In this document: positions 1-7,331 of the stretch, one piece after another
Layout of the letters: every line of letters begins with the position of its first letter
How positions within the stretch are numbered: the stretch's first letter is position 1
NCBI GenBank assembly: GCA_964520785.1
Contig: CAZFQG010000123.1
Location: 1 to 18,801 of the forward strand
Length of the DNA stretch: 18,801 nucleotides
From: CAZFQG01 sp964520785
GTDB taxonomy: Bacteria; Planctomycetota; Planctomycetia; Pirellulales; Thermoguttaceae
Direction of reading: 5' to 3'
Position numbers and translations under genes: made by a program
Notes under the pieces: generated by a model
The model's input: the letters and a program-made list of their open reading frames with translations, nothing else
The model's database searches: none
What the model was told of the DNA's origin: nothing

Positions 1-440
1 ACGACATAGGCGGAATCGGTGATCTCGATTCCGATCTTCGAGATCGGCGAGCCGATCGGTCCCATGGAGAAGGGAATCACGTACATCGTCCGCCCTTCCA
101 TGCAGCCCGTATAAAGCTCGGTCATCTTCTTCTTCAGCTCGACCGGATCGATCCAATTGTTGGTCGGACCGGCGTCCTCCTCGTGGACCGACGCGATATA
201 CGTCCGGTTCTCCACCCTGGCAACGTCGCTCGGATCGCTGCGGAAGAGGAAACTATTAGGACGGATATTCTCGTTCAGTCGCGTGGCCGCTCCGGCTTCC
301 ACCATCTCCTGCGTCAACCGGTCATATTCCGCCTTCGAACCGTCAACCCATTCCACCCGATCCGGCCGGCACATGGCCTCAACTTCCGCGACCCATGCCA
401 GCAGTTTTTTATTCTTCGTGCTCACTCCACTATCTCCCAT
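1..440 (-). CDS. pckG: phosphoenolpyruvate carboxykinase (GTP), 5' part only
   Basis: This enzyme interconverts oxaloacetate and phosphoenolpyruvate using GTP/GDP, the cytosolic entry step of gluconeogenesis. Only the first 146 or so residues are present; the gene runs off the left edge. The visible part matches the N-terminal domain of the GTP-dependent family: WVDGSKAEYDRL, then PNSFLFRSDPSDVARVE, EEDAGPTNNWIDP, GCMEGRTMYVIPFSMGP and IGIEITDSAYVV, all in the usual order and spacing. The nucleotide-binding core lies outside the window. The ATG at 440 is used here. A GTG at 425 is a real alternative, because a GGGAG lies about 8 bases before it. It stands alone, 266 bases downstream of the sialidase-like gene, with its own candidate promoter. 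The family assignment is secure; the exact start is not. Confidence 0.93.
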   Translation of the reverse strand, partial: MGDSGVSTKNKKLLAWVAEVEAMCRPDRVEWVDGSKAEYDRLTQEMVEAGAATRLNENIRPNSFLFRSDPSDVARVENRTYIASVHEEDAGPTNNWIDPVELKKKMTELYTGCMEGRTMYVIPFSMGPIGSPISKIGIEITDSAYV

Positions 441-499
441 GGTCTGGATTGCTCCCGGCCGTGCCAAAGAGCCTTATTTGTCCACTCACGTTCGGACAA

Positions 500-527
500 A
501 GTCTAGACTCTTTTCCAAGTGAGTCAA
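500..527 (-). promoter_or_regulatory. candidate sigma70-type promoter of pckG
   Basis: Read on the minus strand, TTGACT (522-527) is followed after 16 bases by TAGACT (500-505), about 60 bases before the pckG start. The -35 matches consensus at five of six positions and the -10 at four of six. This is a pattern match only. Confidence 0.4.
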
Positions 528-672
528 CCCTTCGGGCACTGCCTAAGCAACCCCAAGAGGGGGTATTAGGGGGTTTGGGTCAAGCAGGCAGCCGTTCAAT
601 TGCCACTCGGATAACACAGTCAATACAAAAGAGCGTTATTTATGTAAGTAAATACAAGAAACGCATTCACCC

Positions 673-706
673 AAAAAGACTGGCCCGACATCGCCGTAGG
701 GCGGCC
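673..706 (-). terminator. possible terminator after the sialidase-like gene
   Basis: Immediately after the TAA at 707-709, the minus strand has a GC-rich imperfect hairpin (GCCC at 699-702 pairing with GGGC at 683-686, or GGCC with GGCC) followed by CAGTC and five T residues (673-677). The stem is short and has a mismatch, so this is only a plausible Rho-independent terminator. Confidence 0.4.
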
Positions 707-1885
707 TTATTTCTTTGGGTCGGGTTTCAAGAAGAAGACGTATTCACTCGTCCGTGGTGGAGCGTAGACGATGCTGTAAAGGACCATCAACTCGTTGGGT
801 TTGTCCGGATCGTATTTGTTGATGATACAGTTGTGGCTGTACCCGTCCGGGCCGCGTCCGTCACCACTGACGATCACCCCCTCCTTCCAGTGCATCCCGT
901 CTTCGGACTGATACAGGACGAACCGGTGCGCTCCGGGGCCGGAGTGACCGGAGCGGCCATGAAGATAGTACTTCCCGTCCAGATATGCCAATTCGGGGTC
1001 GCGAATCGCCTTGTCGACGTAGGCCTTTTGTTGTTCTCCCCAGGTATGGCCGCCATCCTCGCTGATGCAGTAGTAGAAGTGCTTTTCGTCCCTGGAAACA
1101 TAGGCGCCGGCCAGCAATCGCCCGTTTTCTTTCATGGTACACAGCGCACCGTACCAGGCGTCCTTCTGAAGCGGAAGCGTACTCCGCTTCGTCCAGGTCT
1201 TTCCATCGTCGGTGCTGGCGTACAGTTCGTGGTCGCCGTCGGAGCGGTCGAACAATACGTAGTTTTCGGAGCCTTCCACCGCGACGGCGGCCGGATAACC
1301 GATGAGTTCCTCCGCCAGCGGTTCCGGAGCGCTCCATGTCTTACCGTGATCGGGGCTCCGCATGATCTGATTAGCGATCCGTTTGCCGTCCGCGAAATGG
1401 GTCAGGAAGAGCACGGCGGTTCCCTTCTCCGTCACCAGTCCTTCTTCGATCCAGACCGGGCGAGCCGGGTTCCTTTCGTGAGCCTCCTTGGAAAACAGAA
1501 ACGGATGGTACTTGTCCCAGGTTTTGCCACCGTCCTTACTGATTGCGTATTCGCTCCAGCCGTCGAGGTTGTGGGAGCTCGTATTGGCATAAAACGCGAC
1601 CAAGGTCCCATCGGCGTACTCCATACAAACCGGACCGCCGTGCGAGCACCGGAATTCGCCGTCGACCGGCTTGCTGAAATCGGCGATGATCGTGCCGAAC
1701 ACGTCGTCGCCCAAACGGGTTGCCGGGTCGTGGTCATAGAGGACCGCCTCGTCGATATGCGCGGTCCGTTCACCATCCTCGGCCCCGGCGAACGGAGGCA
1801 GGATGGCCAGCAGAAACATCAGGCCCAATACGCGCCGGGCAACATACCGAGCCGGCCCTCCCGAATACTCCAAGGACTTCACCAT
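707..1885 (-). CDS. secreted BNR/Asp-box sialidase-like protein
   Basis: A probable exported six-bladed beta-propeller of the sialidase/neuraminidase superfamily, likely acting on sialic acids or other sugars in the periplasm or outside the cell. Five Asp-box-like motifs are visible: SKDGGKTW, SPDHGKTW, STDDGKTW, SEDGGHTW and the weaker SEDGMHW. An arginine-containing N-terminal stretch is followed by a hydrophobic segment (VLGLMFLLAILPPFAGA), which looks like a signal peptide. The frame is open to an ATG at 1927. The ATG at 1885 is preferred because AGGA lies six bases before it and because it leaves a normal signal peptide. An ATG at 1891 touches the AGGA and is less likely. Length is about 392 residues. 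Asp-box proteins also include non-sialidase hydrolases and sulfatase-associated proteins, so the substrate is inferred. It has its own promoter candidate and seems monocistronic. Confidence 0.82.
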   Translation of the reverse strand: MVKSLEYSGGPARYVARRVLGLMFLLAILPPFAGAEDGERTAHIDEAVLYDHDPATRLGDDVFGTIIADFSKPVDGEFRCSHGGPVCMEYADGTLVAFYANTSSHNLDGWSEYAISKDGGKTWDKYHPFLFSKEAHERNPARPVWIEEGLVTEKGTAVLFLTHFADGKRIANQIMRSPDHGKTWSAPEPLAEELIGYPAAVAVEGSENYVLFDRSDGDHELYASTDDGKTWTKRSTLPLQKDAWYGALCTMKENGRLLAGAYVSRDEKHFYYCISEDGGHTWGEQQKAYVDKAIRDPELAYLDGKYYLHGRSGHSGPGAHRFVLYQSEDGMHWKEGVIVSGDGRGPDGYSHNCIINKYDPDKPNELMVLYSIVYAPPRTSEYVFFLKPDPKK

Positions 1886-1932
1886 GTTCATTCCTTTCTC
1901 TATCCAATTCCCCATCAGCTTTTCCATTCAAA

Positions 1933-1958
1933 TCATCAGTTCATCTCATCAGTTCATC
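1933..1958. repeat. perfect 13-base tandem duplication in the sialidase leader
   Basis: TCATCAGTTCATC occurs twice head to tail (1933-1945 and 1946-1958). On the transcribed minus strand each copy reads GATGAACTGATGA and so contains the mini-frame ATG AAC TGA. It lies between the promoter candidate and the start codon. Confidence 0.9.
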
Positions 1959-1974
1959 CCCCTCCCCGCGCAAC

Positions 1975-2003
1975 ATCTTAACGCATTTCCCATGGAAGGG
2001 CAA
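1975..2003 (-). promoter_or_regulatory. candidate promoter of the sialidase-like gene
   Basis: On the minus strand TTGCCC (1998-2003) is followed after exactly 17 bases by TAAGAT (1975-1980). Each hexamer matches consensus at four of six positions. It would give a leader of roughly 80 bases containing the 13-base duplication. Between here and 2188 I see only a purine-rich run (about 2010-2036) and no gene. Confidence 0.4.
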
Positions 2004-2188
2004 TGGATTGAAATGGGGGGAAGAGGGGAAAGAGGTCGAATCGGCATCTCGGATATTGCAGGATCCGGCGGACTGCGTTACGCTGCGTTCATGCGGTGAG
2101 TACCGACAAGCGTACCCCCTAACCGCCCATGGATGAACCACCGTCATGAAACCCTAATCACGGTCGTCCCAGCGCGCGGGATGCCGTT

Positions 2189-3337
2189 TCACGGCGTACC
2201 TTCTCGCGAGGAGAATAGAAATCGGCCGGCCGCCCACGTGCCGAGGCCGACGGCTGCGCCACCAAGGTGCGCCATGCCGGCGACGTTGGTGAACCCTCTG
2301 ACCTGTCCCCAACCGAGGACGGCTTGCAGAAGAACCCAAAGCAGGAATGCGATGCCGGCGGGCATGTACACCCACCGGAAGTGCCAATAGAACCGCAGCA
2401 GAATCCCGACCTTTGCCTCGGGGTAGCGACAGGCATAGTAGGCGATGATTCCGGAAATGCCGCCGCTGGCGCCGATACACGGGACCGGCGAATCGAGATT
2501 CACCACGACGTGGGCCAGTCCGCCCGCGATCGTCGCCGCGACCAGCAGTTGCAGGTATCGCCACGGCCCGAGCAGGTCCTCGCAGTTGTCTCCCACGACG
2601 AGGAGGAAGTAGACGTTTCCCAGGAGGTGGAAAACGCCCCCGTGCAAGAAGAAGCTTGTCGCGAAAGTGAGGCCGCCGTGGCGGAACATCTCCGCTGGAA
2701 CGAGTCCCCACTTGCCGGCCGCGGCCGGCAAGTCGGAAAACGTCACGGCGAACATGCCGACGATGACCGCGGCAAGGCCCCAGGTGGCAATGGGCGTGCA
2801 ATGGACCGCCGGAGCATCCTTTTCGATCGGCAGTCCGAGCAGGCCGGGGAGCCAGTGCCACGTCTCGGCCGCTTCGCCGTCCTGTTGTGCCGCCGCCTCG
2901 GCCCGGGCCCGGTCGACGCGGAGCGCGGCCATGGCCGACGCCTCTTTCGCCTTCTCCGAGACGGGACCCGGTTTTTCGGAGGCTTTCCGGGGGAGTTGTT
3001 CGAACGCTCCCTGGTCGAACCAGACATAGCGGCAAGAGGTGCAAACGCCCACGTTCACGTCGACATCGAGCCGCGGGAGGGGTGCCCGGGCCATTTCCTG
3101 CCTGCAGAAAGGGCACCCCTTGGCGAAGAGAGCGTCGGTCGTCTTGGCTTCCTTCCACAGAAACCGTGCCGACGATTCGGCCCCCCGGTTTCGCGGGACC
3201 GTCAGCGCGACCGCTCTGCCGCGACATTTGGGGCAGACGAAGGCGATTCCGCCGGAATCCTTCGTCCGCGCCAGCGGCGCGCCGCAGCGCGGGCACTTCG
3301 GTTGGTCGATTCGCCGCGTGGAGGGAGAGCGTTTCAT
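2189..3337 (-). CDS. rhomboid intramembrane serine protease with two N-terminal zinc ribbons
   Basis: An intramembrane serine protease that would cut substrate transmembrane helices within the cytoplasmic membrane. The 382-residue protein has a soluble N-terminal part with two zinc-ribbon-like modules: Cys15/Cys18 with Cys35/Cys38, and Cys75/Cys78 with Cys99/Cys102. The second is followed by YVWFDQGAFEQL, typical of TFIIB-type ribbons. An Ala/Glu-rich, probably helical linker (about 115-155) leads into a rhomboid domain from about residue 180 to the end. Catalytic Ser291 sits in GASGG and His357 in AHLGG. His237 and Asn241 in HLLGN match the conserved oxyanion pair. All key residues are present, so it should be active. 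The start at 3337 is the first ATG of the frame and has no clear Shine-Dalgarno. It is a separate unit 280 bases downstream of mntP. Confidence 0.92.
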   Translation of the reverse strand: MKRSPSTRRIDQPKCPRCGAPLARTKDSGGIAFVCPKCRGRAVALTVPRNRGAESSARFLWKEAKTTDALFAKGCPFCRQEMARAPLPRLDVDVNVGVCTSCRYVWFDQGAFEQLPRKASEKPGPVSEKAKEASAMAALRVDRARAEAAAQQDGEAAETWHWLPGLLGLPIEKDAPAVHCTPIATWGLAAVIVGMFAVTFSDLPAAAGKWGLVPAEMFRHGGLTFATSFFLHGGVFHLLGNVYFLLVVGDNCEDLLGPWRYLQLLVAATIAGGLAHVVVNLDSPVPCIGASGGISGIIAYYACRYPEAKVGILLRFYWHFRWVYMPAGIAFLLWVLLQAVLGWGQVRGFTNVAGMAHLGGAAVGLGTWAAGRFLFSSREGTP

Positions 3338-3376
3338 GGTGTAACAGGGCCTCGGGTGAGGGGAGTGTTTGCTTCC

Positions 3377-3382
3377 ATTGTA
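3377..3382 (-). promoter_or_regulatory. weak -10 candidate for the rhomboid gene
   Basis: TACAAT on the minus strand, about 40 bases before the rhomboid start, has no recognisable -35 box 16-18 bases upstream. The 279-base spacer 3338-3616 between mntP and this gene shows no other feature that I can support. Confidence 0.22.
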
Positions 3383-3616
3383 TTCGCTCTTTCCGGGGAG
3401 TTCTTGCTCCGGGAAGGGACAAACGACTGCCGTGGCAATTCGGGGGACGATGCCCCTGCGTCAATAGGAATCCCGATCGTCGTTCGCCGCCGTTTTCCGG
3501 CGCCAACTCCTTGACACATCCCTCTGTAGAGCCAATATATGGCATTGGTTTTGGTGGCGCGACGTGTACACGAATCGAAGTGCTTTCACCGGGAACCGCA
3601 AGCACGTGGCACCCCC

Positions 3617-4177
3617 TCAGACTCTCAGGTGCGATACGAGGATATTTACCCCGATGCCCACCAGCAGCGAACCGCCGAGGCGTTCGGCCCAGGGGCCGAC
3701 GAGGCGGCCGAAGCGTTCTCCAAGGGTGACTCCAAGCGTACTGAAGGCGGCGGCAACCGTGCCGATGACGAGGGCGGGGAGGAAGATGGTGGTCGAGAGG
3801 CAGGCCATGGAGAATCCGACAGCCAAGGCGTCGATGCTGGTCGCGACGCAAAGAGTCACCAGTAACAACCCTCGCGACGGGTCGCGGTCGCGAATATCGG
3901 CTTCCGGCCGACCGGCCTCCCAGAGCATCTTGCCGCCGATCGCGGAAAGCAGCGCGAATGCGATCCAGTGGTCGACGGCGGCGACGTAAACCTCTACTTG
4001 CGCTCCGGCGAACCACCCCAGCAGCGGCATGAGGAACTGGAAGAACCCGAAATGGAACGCCAATCGCGCGGTCTGCCGGAGTGTCGCCGGGGCGAGCGCC
4101 AACCCGGCCGCGATCGAAACGGCGAATGCGTCCATCGCCAGCCCGACGGCGACGACTACCAAGGTAATCCAACTCAT
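3617..4177 (-). CDS. mntP: manganese efflux pump MntP
   Basis: A small inner-membrane exporter of the MntP/YebN family that removes excess Mn(II). The 186-residue protein is almost entirely hydrophobic, with about six membrane segments in two homologous halves. The conserved acidic motifs are present: Asp16 in GLAMDAFAVS of the first half, and Asp117 in ATSIDALAVGFS of the second, with GGKM between them. Its size equals the family norm. The ATG at 4177 overlaps the TGA of the upstream permease by four bases (ATGA), so translation is probably coupled. It is the last gene of the six-gene set. No yybP-ykoY-type Mn riboswitch could be placed directly in front because the gene abuts its neighbour. 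Confidence 0.93.
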   Translation of the reverse strand: MSWITLVVVAVGLAMDAFAVSIAAGLALAPATLRQTARLAFHFGFFQFLMPLLGWFAGAQVEVYVAAVDHWIAFALLSAIGGKMLWEAGRPEADIRDRDPSRGLLLVTLCVATSIDALAVGFSMACLSTTIFLPALVIGTVAAAFSTLGVTLGERFGRLVGPWAERLGGSLLVGIGVNILVSHLRV

Positions 4178-5442
4178 TGATCTCGCAACACGACGGCCGG
4201 ATCCTGGTGGATCGCGACGAGGGCCGGAAGGTAGGCGGCGACGGCGGAGAGCAGCGGCGCCCCCACGAGGACTGCCGCGAGGAGGGAACCGCTGAGCTGA
4301 AACTGACCGGGGCCGATCTCGAACGCCTTCACCCCCAAGACCCTCGCCGTCCAATCGCCGAAAAAGTACCCGATCAAGCCGCCGAGGGCTCCCAGCAAGA
4401 CGGCCTTGCCGAGGAAGAGGGAGGCGATCATCGCGGAACCCTTCCCGATCGCGCGGAACAAGCCGATCTCCATGCGCCGCTGGCGGACGTTGGCCAGCGA
4501 AAGGAGCCCAATCCAAATCGCGCATGCGATGACGACGACCGGGGTAAGCACCTGGAACAGGCCCCCCATCATTCCCTGTACGGCCTCGCGTGATTCTTTC
4601 ACCTGGTCGAGTATCTCCTTGCTCTTCGCCTTCACTTCCTCGCGTTGTTCCGCGCGGGCCAAAGCGATGGACCGAAACTCGGTGATCCGCGTTTCCGGCA
4701 GGACGGTGGCGAGTTGCCCGCGAATGTTCGCCAGGTCGGAACCGGCGCAGTTGCACCCCAATGCCATGATCTGGTTGATCCGCCCGGGTAGGTCGAGAAC
4801 CGCCTGTGCATCGGTCAAGTGGACGGCAATGGTGATATCCTGCTTGCTCCCTTGCTCGGGGAGGATTTGCGCGATGGTGAATTCGCGTCCGGCGACGTCG
4901 ATGGTCTGGCCTTTCTTTCTGCCGGCGGCCAGTTCATGCCCCAGAAAGCAGGTCCCCGGTTCGACCTCGAAACCCATCGGCGACTTCTTTCTCATGTGGG
5001 ATTGGGTCGCCTCGGGGAGATATCCGACCAAGAGGACCTTACGGCCGTTCCACTCGATCCGCTTCTGAAGCGTGGCGACGAGGTGGGTGATGAGCGTCAG
5101 CCGCGAGTCCCCGGCCAGCCGGTCGATATACTCCTGCGGCAGGTCCTCGCTCGCGAAATCGCTCGACCAGAAATCGCTCATGTCGGTATCCTTATGCACG
5201 ATCATCAGGTTGAAACCCATGTCGCGCATGAGAATCCGGGTTTGATCGGCCAACTTGTCCAGCTCGGCCGTCGTCTCTTCCTCCATCGCGGCGATCCGCT
5301 CGTGCGTTTCGCGGCCGTACCCGTCGACGAGGACCGGCCCGGCAGTGAACAACGCGGCGGCGGTCACCACGGCGAAGAGGCTCATGAAGAAGTTCAGTTT
5401 CCGGTAGCGGATTTCCGCGAGCAGGAGTTTAATCGTATTCAT
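4174..5442 (-). CDS. ABC transporter permease, FtsX/MacB type
   Basis: The membrane subunit of an ABC system of the FtsX/MacB/LolCE type, which usually moves lipoproteins, peptides or signals rather than small solutes. The 422-residue protein begins with MNTIKLLLAEIRYRKLNFFM and a first membrane helix (about 18-38). A large extracytoplasmic domain follows, and a C-terminal FtsX domain from about residue 285 has three hydrophobic helices and the linker RQRRMEIGLFRAIGKG, a typical contact with the ATPase. The frame is open further upstream, but the ATG at 5442 is chosen because the encoded N-terminus is typical and it starts seven bases after the stop of the preceding gene. No ATP-binding subunit is in the window, so its partner must be encoded elsewhere. 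Confidence 0.85.
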   Translation of the reverse strand: MNTIKLLLAEIRYRKLNFFMSLFAVVTAAALFTAGPVLVDGYGRETHERIAAMEEETTAELDKLADQTRILMRDMGFNLMIVHKDTDMSDFWSSDFASEDLPQEYIDRLAGDSRLTLITHLVATLQKRIEWNGRKVLLVGYLPEATQSHMRKKSPMGFEVEPGTCFLGHELAAGRKKGQTIDVAGREFTIAQILPEQGSKQDITIAVHLTDAQAVLDLPGRINQIMALGCNCAGSDLANIRGQLATVLPETRITEFRSIALARAEQREEVKAKSKEILDQVKESREAVQGMMGGLFQVLTPVVVIACAIWIGLLSLANVRQRRMEIGLFRAIGKGSAMIASLFLGKAVLLGALGGLIGYFFGDWTARVLGVKAFEIGPGQFQLSGSLLAAVLVGAPLLSAVAAYLPALVAIHQDPAVVLRDQ

Positions 5443-5449
5443 GAATCGA

Positions 5450-6292
5450 TTATCGAGAGGGGGTTTCGTTTTGATCCGTTCGTGCGGCGACCTCGCGGAC
5501 GTCTTTGCGCCGCGACGCCTCCACCAAGGCTCCAAATATCTTCCGGCGATGGGGTTCTTCCATCTTGGACGGATGCCACTGGACGAACACGCCCCAGCGG
5601 TCCGAAGTGAACTCGGTCGCCTCGATGACCCCGTCGTCGCTCCGCGCGGCGACGCGGATGCCCCGGCCCGTTCGCTTCACCGCCTGGTGGTGGTTCGACC
5701 AGACGTCCAGCCGCGGTTCCGCGAGAATTTCGGCCAGCCGTGTGCCGGAAAGGACGTTGACCGGGTGGTTTGCATCGCGGTGGATGATGTCCCGACCGAC
5801 CTGCGTGGGGATATCCTGTATGAGCGCCCCCCCGAGGACGACGTTCATCATCTGCGCACCCAGACAAATCCCCAGAATGGGCTTCTCGGACTCGATCCAG
5901 GCGGCGATCAGCCGGCGGTCGAAATCCCAACGCTCTGGTGGCATGACTTTGACCGATTCGTGCGGTTCCTCGCCGTAGGCCTCCGGTGGGACATCCAGTC
6001 CTCCTATGATCACCAGGCCGTCAAGCCTCGTGGCGTATTCAGCGACGGATTCCGGCGTCTCGTGCAAATTGGGAAGGACCAGCGGCAGCCCACCCGATTC
6101 CCAGACCGCCTGGACGTACCGCCGCGCGACTGCGATCGTCTCGTTCTCGACGTCGATGGTCGACGAAACGCCGATTAGCGGTCGCTCCTCCGCGCCGCAG
6201 GGGACACCGAAAACCAAAATCGCCAGTGTACCCAAGGCGGCGGAAACGACGAGTATTCCGATACCACGATTGGACGTGAAGGTCTTGAACAT
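5450..6292 (-). CDS. exported class-I glutamine amidotransferase-like hydrolase (peptidase C26, PuuD-like)
   Basis: A member of the gamma-glutamyl-GABA hydrolase / peptidase C26 group, which cleaves gamma-glutamyl amide bonds. The 280-residue protein starts with a hydrophobic N-terminus (GIGILVVSAALGTLAILVFG), unusual for this mostly cytosolic family, pointing to export or membrane anchoring. The nucleophile elbow is GICLGAQ with Cys143, followed by NVVLGGALIQDIP. The catalytic His240 lies in QWHPS. The Glu normally two residues after that His (HPE) is Ser242 here, so the triad is incomplete unless a nearby Glu (245 or 246) substitutes. The ATG at 6292 is chosen over an upstream in-frame start at 6400, which would lie inside the preceding gene. 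It is followed seven bases later by the permease. Confidence 0.85.
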   Translation of the reverse strand: MFKTFTSNRGIGILVVSAALGTLAILVFGVPCGAEERPLIGVSSTIDVENETIAVARRYVQAVWESGGLPLVLPNLHETPESVAEYATRLDGLVIIGGLDVPPEAYGEEPHESVKVMPPERWDFDRRLIAAWIESEKPILGICLGAQMMNVVLGGALIQDIPTQVGRDIIHRDANHPVNVLSGTRLAEILAEPRLDVWSNHHQAVKRTGRGIRVAARSDDGVIEATEFTSDRWGVFVQWHPSKMEEPHRRKIFGALVEASRRKDVREVAARTDQNETPSR

Positions 6293-6313
6293 GATTCCGA
6301 TCTCTGATGCGTC

Positions 6314-6353
6314 AACCCCCCGCGCGGGGTTAAGGGCCGGGCGAGCCCGGCCC
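6314..6353 (-). promoter_or_regulatory. two adjacent GC-rich hairpins between operon genes
   Basis: GGGCCGGG (6334-6341) pairs perfectly with CCCGGCCC (6346-6353) around a four-base loop. Next to it AACCCC (6314-6319) pairs with GGGGTT (6326-6331). The pair spans the end of the secreted arginine-rich protein gene and ends 21 bases before the next start. No T-run follows, so partial termination, pausing or mRNA protection is more likely than full termination. Confidence 0.5.
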
Positions 6354-7331
6354 GCGCGACCGAGGTTCTCCTGGTGGTGGTTCGAATCGGCGAGGCCCAT
6401 CGCCGAAGCCGCCGCGACGCGAACCCGGGCCGTCCTGCCTGGGACCCATTGGGCCGGACCTCATTCCATCGGAAGGGCGGGGAAACCGGCGCTGCCAGTA
6501 GAGCTGCCGCAGTTCCCGGTTCATCGCTTCGCCTGGAAGCAGCAGAAGCCGATCGCGGTCTTCCGGCGAGAGCCCCAAAAAGAACTCCTCCAACTCCGCC
6601 GGCCCCGGCTGCTGTGACGGTCCGGCAAACGCGGAGCGGCCGGGTGAGGGGTTCCTCGCGTCGAGAATCCACTGAAAGACGAGCCGTCCTTGTTCGCGAA
6701 CGCTCTTCTCGTTCAGAAGATCGCGGACTCGCGGCGAGAGTTCGGCCCGTAACTCGGCGAGCGCCTTTTCGTAGTCCGCGTCCTGACCGGGAGCGAACAT
6801 CCTCCGCCGGCCGTGGCGCAGGAACTCTTCCACTCTGTCGCGACGTTCTCTCGGATCGAGCTTCTGCAGCTTCTCCACTTCTTCGGGGGGAATCGGGTTC
6901 TCGCCGCCGCGAACCCGGCGGATGAGCCAGACAAAGAGCACCTTCTGGTCTTCCGGCGATAGGGTCCGCAGCGCTTCTTCATCACGGAGTTCACGGACTC
7001 GCGCGATGCGAGTTTCCGGTGGAAGGTCCAGCAACTCAGCCTGCGTATAAGGGGGAAGGGTCGCGATCCACTCGGAATACCGCCTCAGTACCTCTTCGAG
7101 GGCTTCACGGTCCGAGTCCGTCGCCAAATCCTCGTGCAAACGGCGAAGTTGGGCGCGTTTCTCCTCGGACAACCGCCGAAACCGCTCCCAGGCGTCACTC
7201 AAGGCATTTTTTTGTTCGGCCGTCATGCGTTCGATCCGGCCGCGACGCCGCACGAGCGATTCATCGGCCGCCGCGGAGAAGACCAACGCCGCGGCCACGG
7301 CGACCAGGAGTATTGCCTTACGGAGCTTCAT
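6330..7331 (-). CDS. secreted arginine- and glutamate-rich protein of a planctomycete ECF sigma operon
   Basis: A 333-residue protein of unknown biochemical role. It has a clean signal peptide (MKLRKAILLVAVAAALVFSAAA), then a highly charged, helical body with repeated motifs of the kind LSEEKRAQLRRLHEDL, LPPYTQAELLDLPPETRI, LSPEDQKVL and LSPEDRDRLLLL, recalling DUF3106-type and Spy-like periplasmic proteins. The last 50 or so residues are a Pro/Gly/Arg-rich low-complexity tail. Third in the set after the sigma and anti-sigma genes, it overlaps the anti-sigma gene by 14 bases. The ATG at 7331 is chosen because it gives the signal peptide; an earlier in-frame start at 7484 would overlap far into the anti-sigma gene. 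I infer an envelope-stress or periplasmic sensing role from context and family resemblance only. Confidence 0.8.
   Translation of the reverse strand: MKLRKAILLVAVAAALVFSAAADESLVRRRGRIERMTAEQKNALSDAWERFRRLSEEKRAQLRRLHEDLATDSDREALEEVLRRYSEWIATLPPYTQAELLDLPPETRIARVRELRDEEALRTLSPEDQKVLFVWLIRRVRGGENPIPPEEVEKLQKLDPRERRDRVEEFLRHGRRRMFAPGQDADYEKALAELRAELSPRVRDLLNEKSVREQGRLVFQWILDARNPSPGRSAFAGPSQQPGPAELEEFFLGLSPEDRDRLLLLPGEAMNRELRQLYWQRRFPRPSDGMRSGPMGPRQDGPGSRRGGFGDGPRRFEPPPGEPRSRGPGSPGP

Noticed and set aside
545..600. G-rich runs (plus strand) as a G-quadruplex
   Set aside because: Only three runs of three or more G are close together, one short of a standard motif.
395..1981. Plus-strand open frame of 528 codons
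   Set aside because: It is an antisense shadow of the sialidase-like gene, whose minus-strand product has clear Asp-box motifs and a signal peptide.
2154..4172. Minus-strand open frame of 672 codons
   Set aside because: It runs out of frame across both the rhomboid gene and mntP and its product is arginine-rich and featureless.
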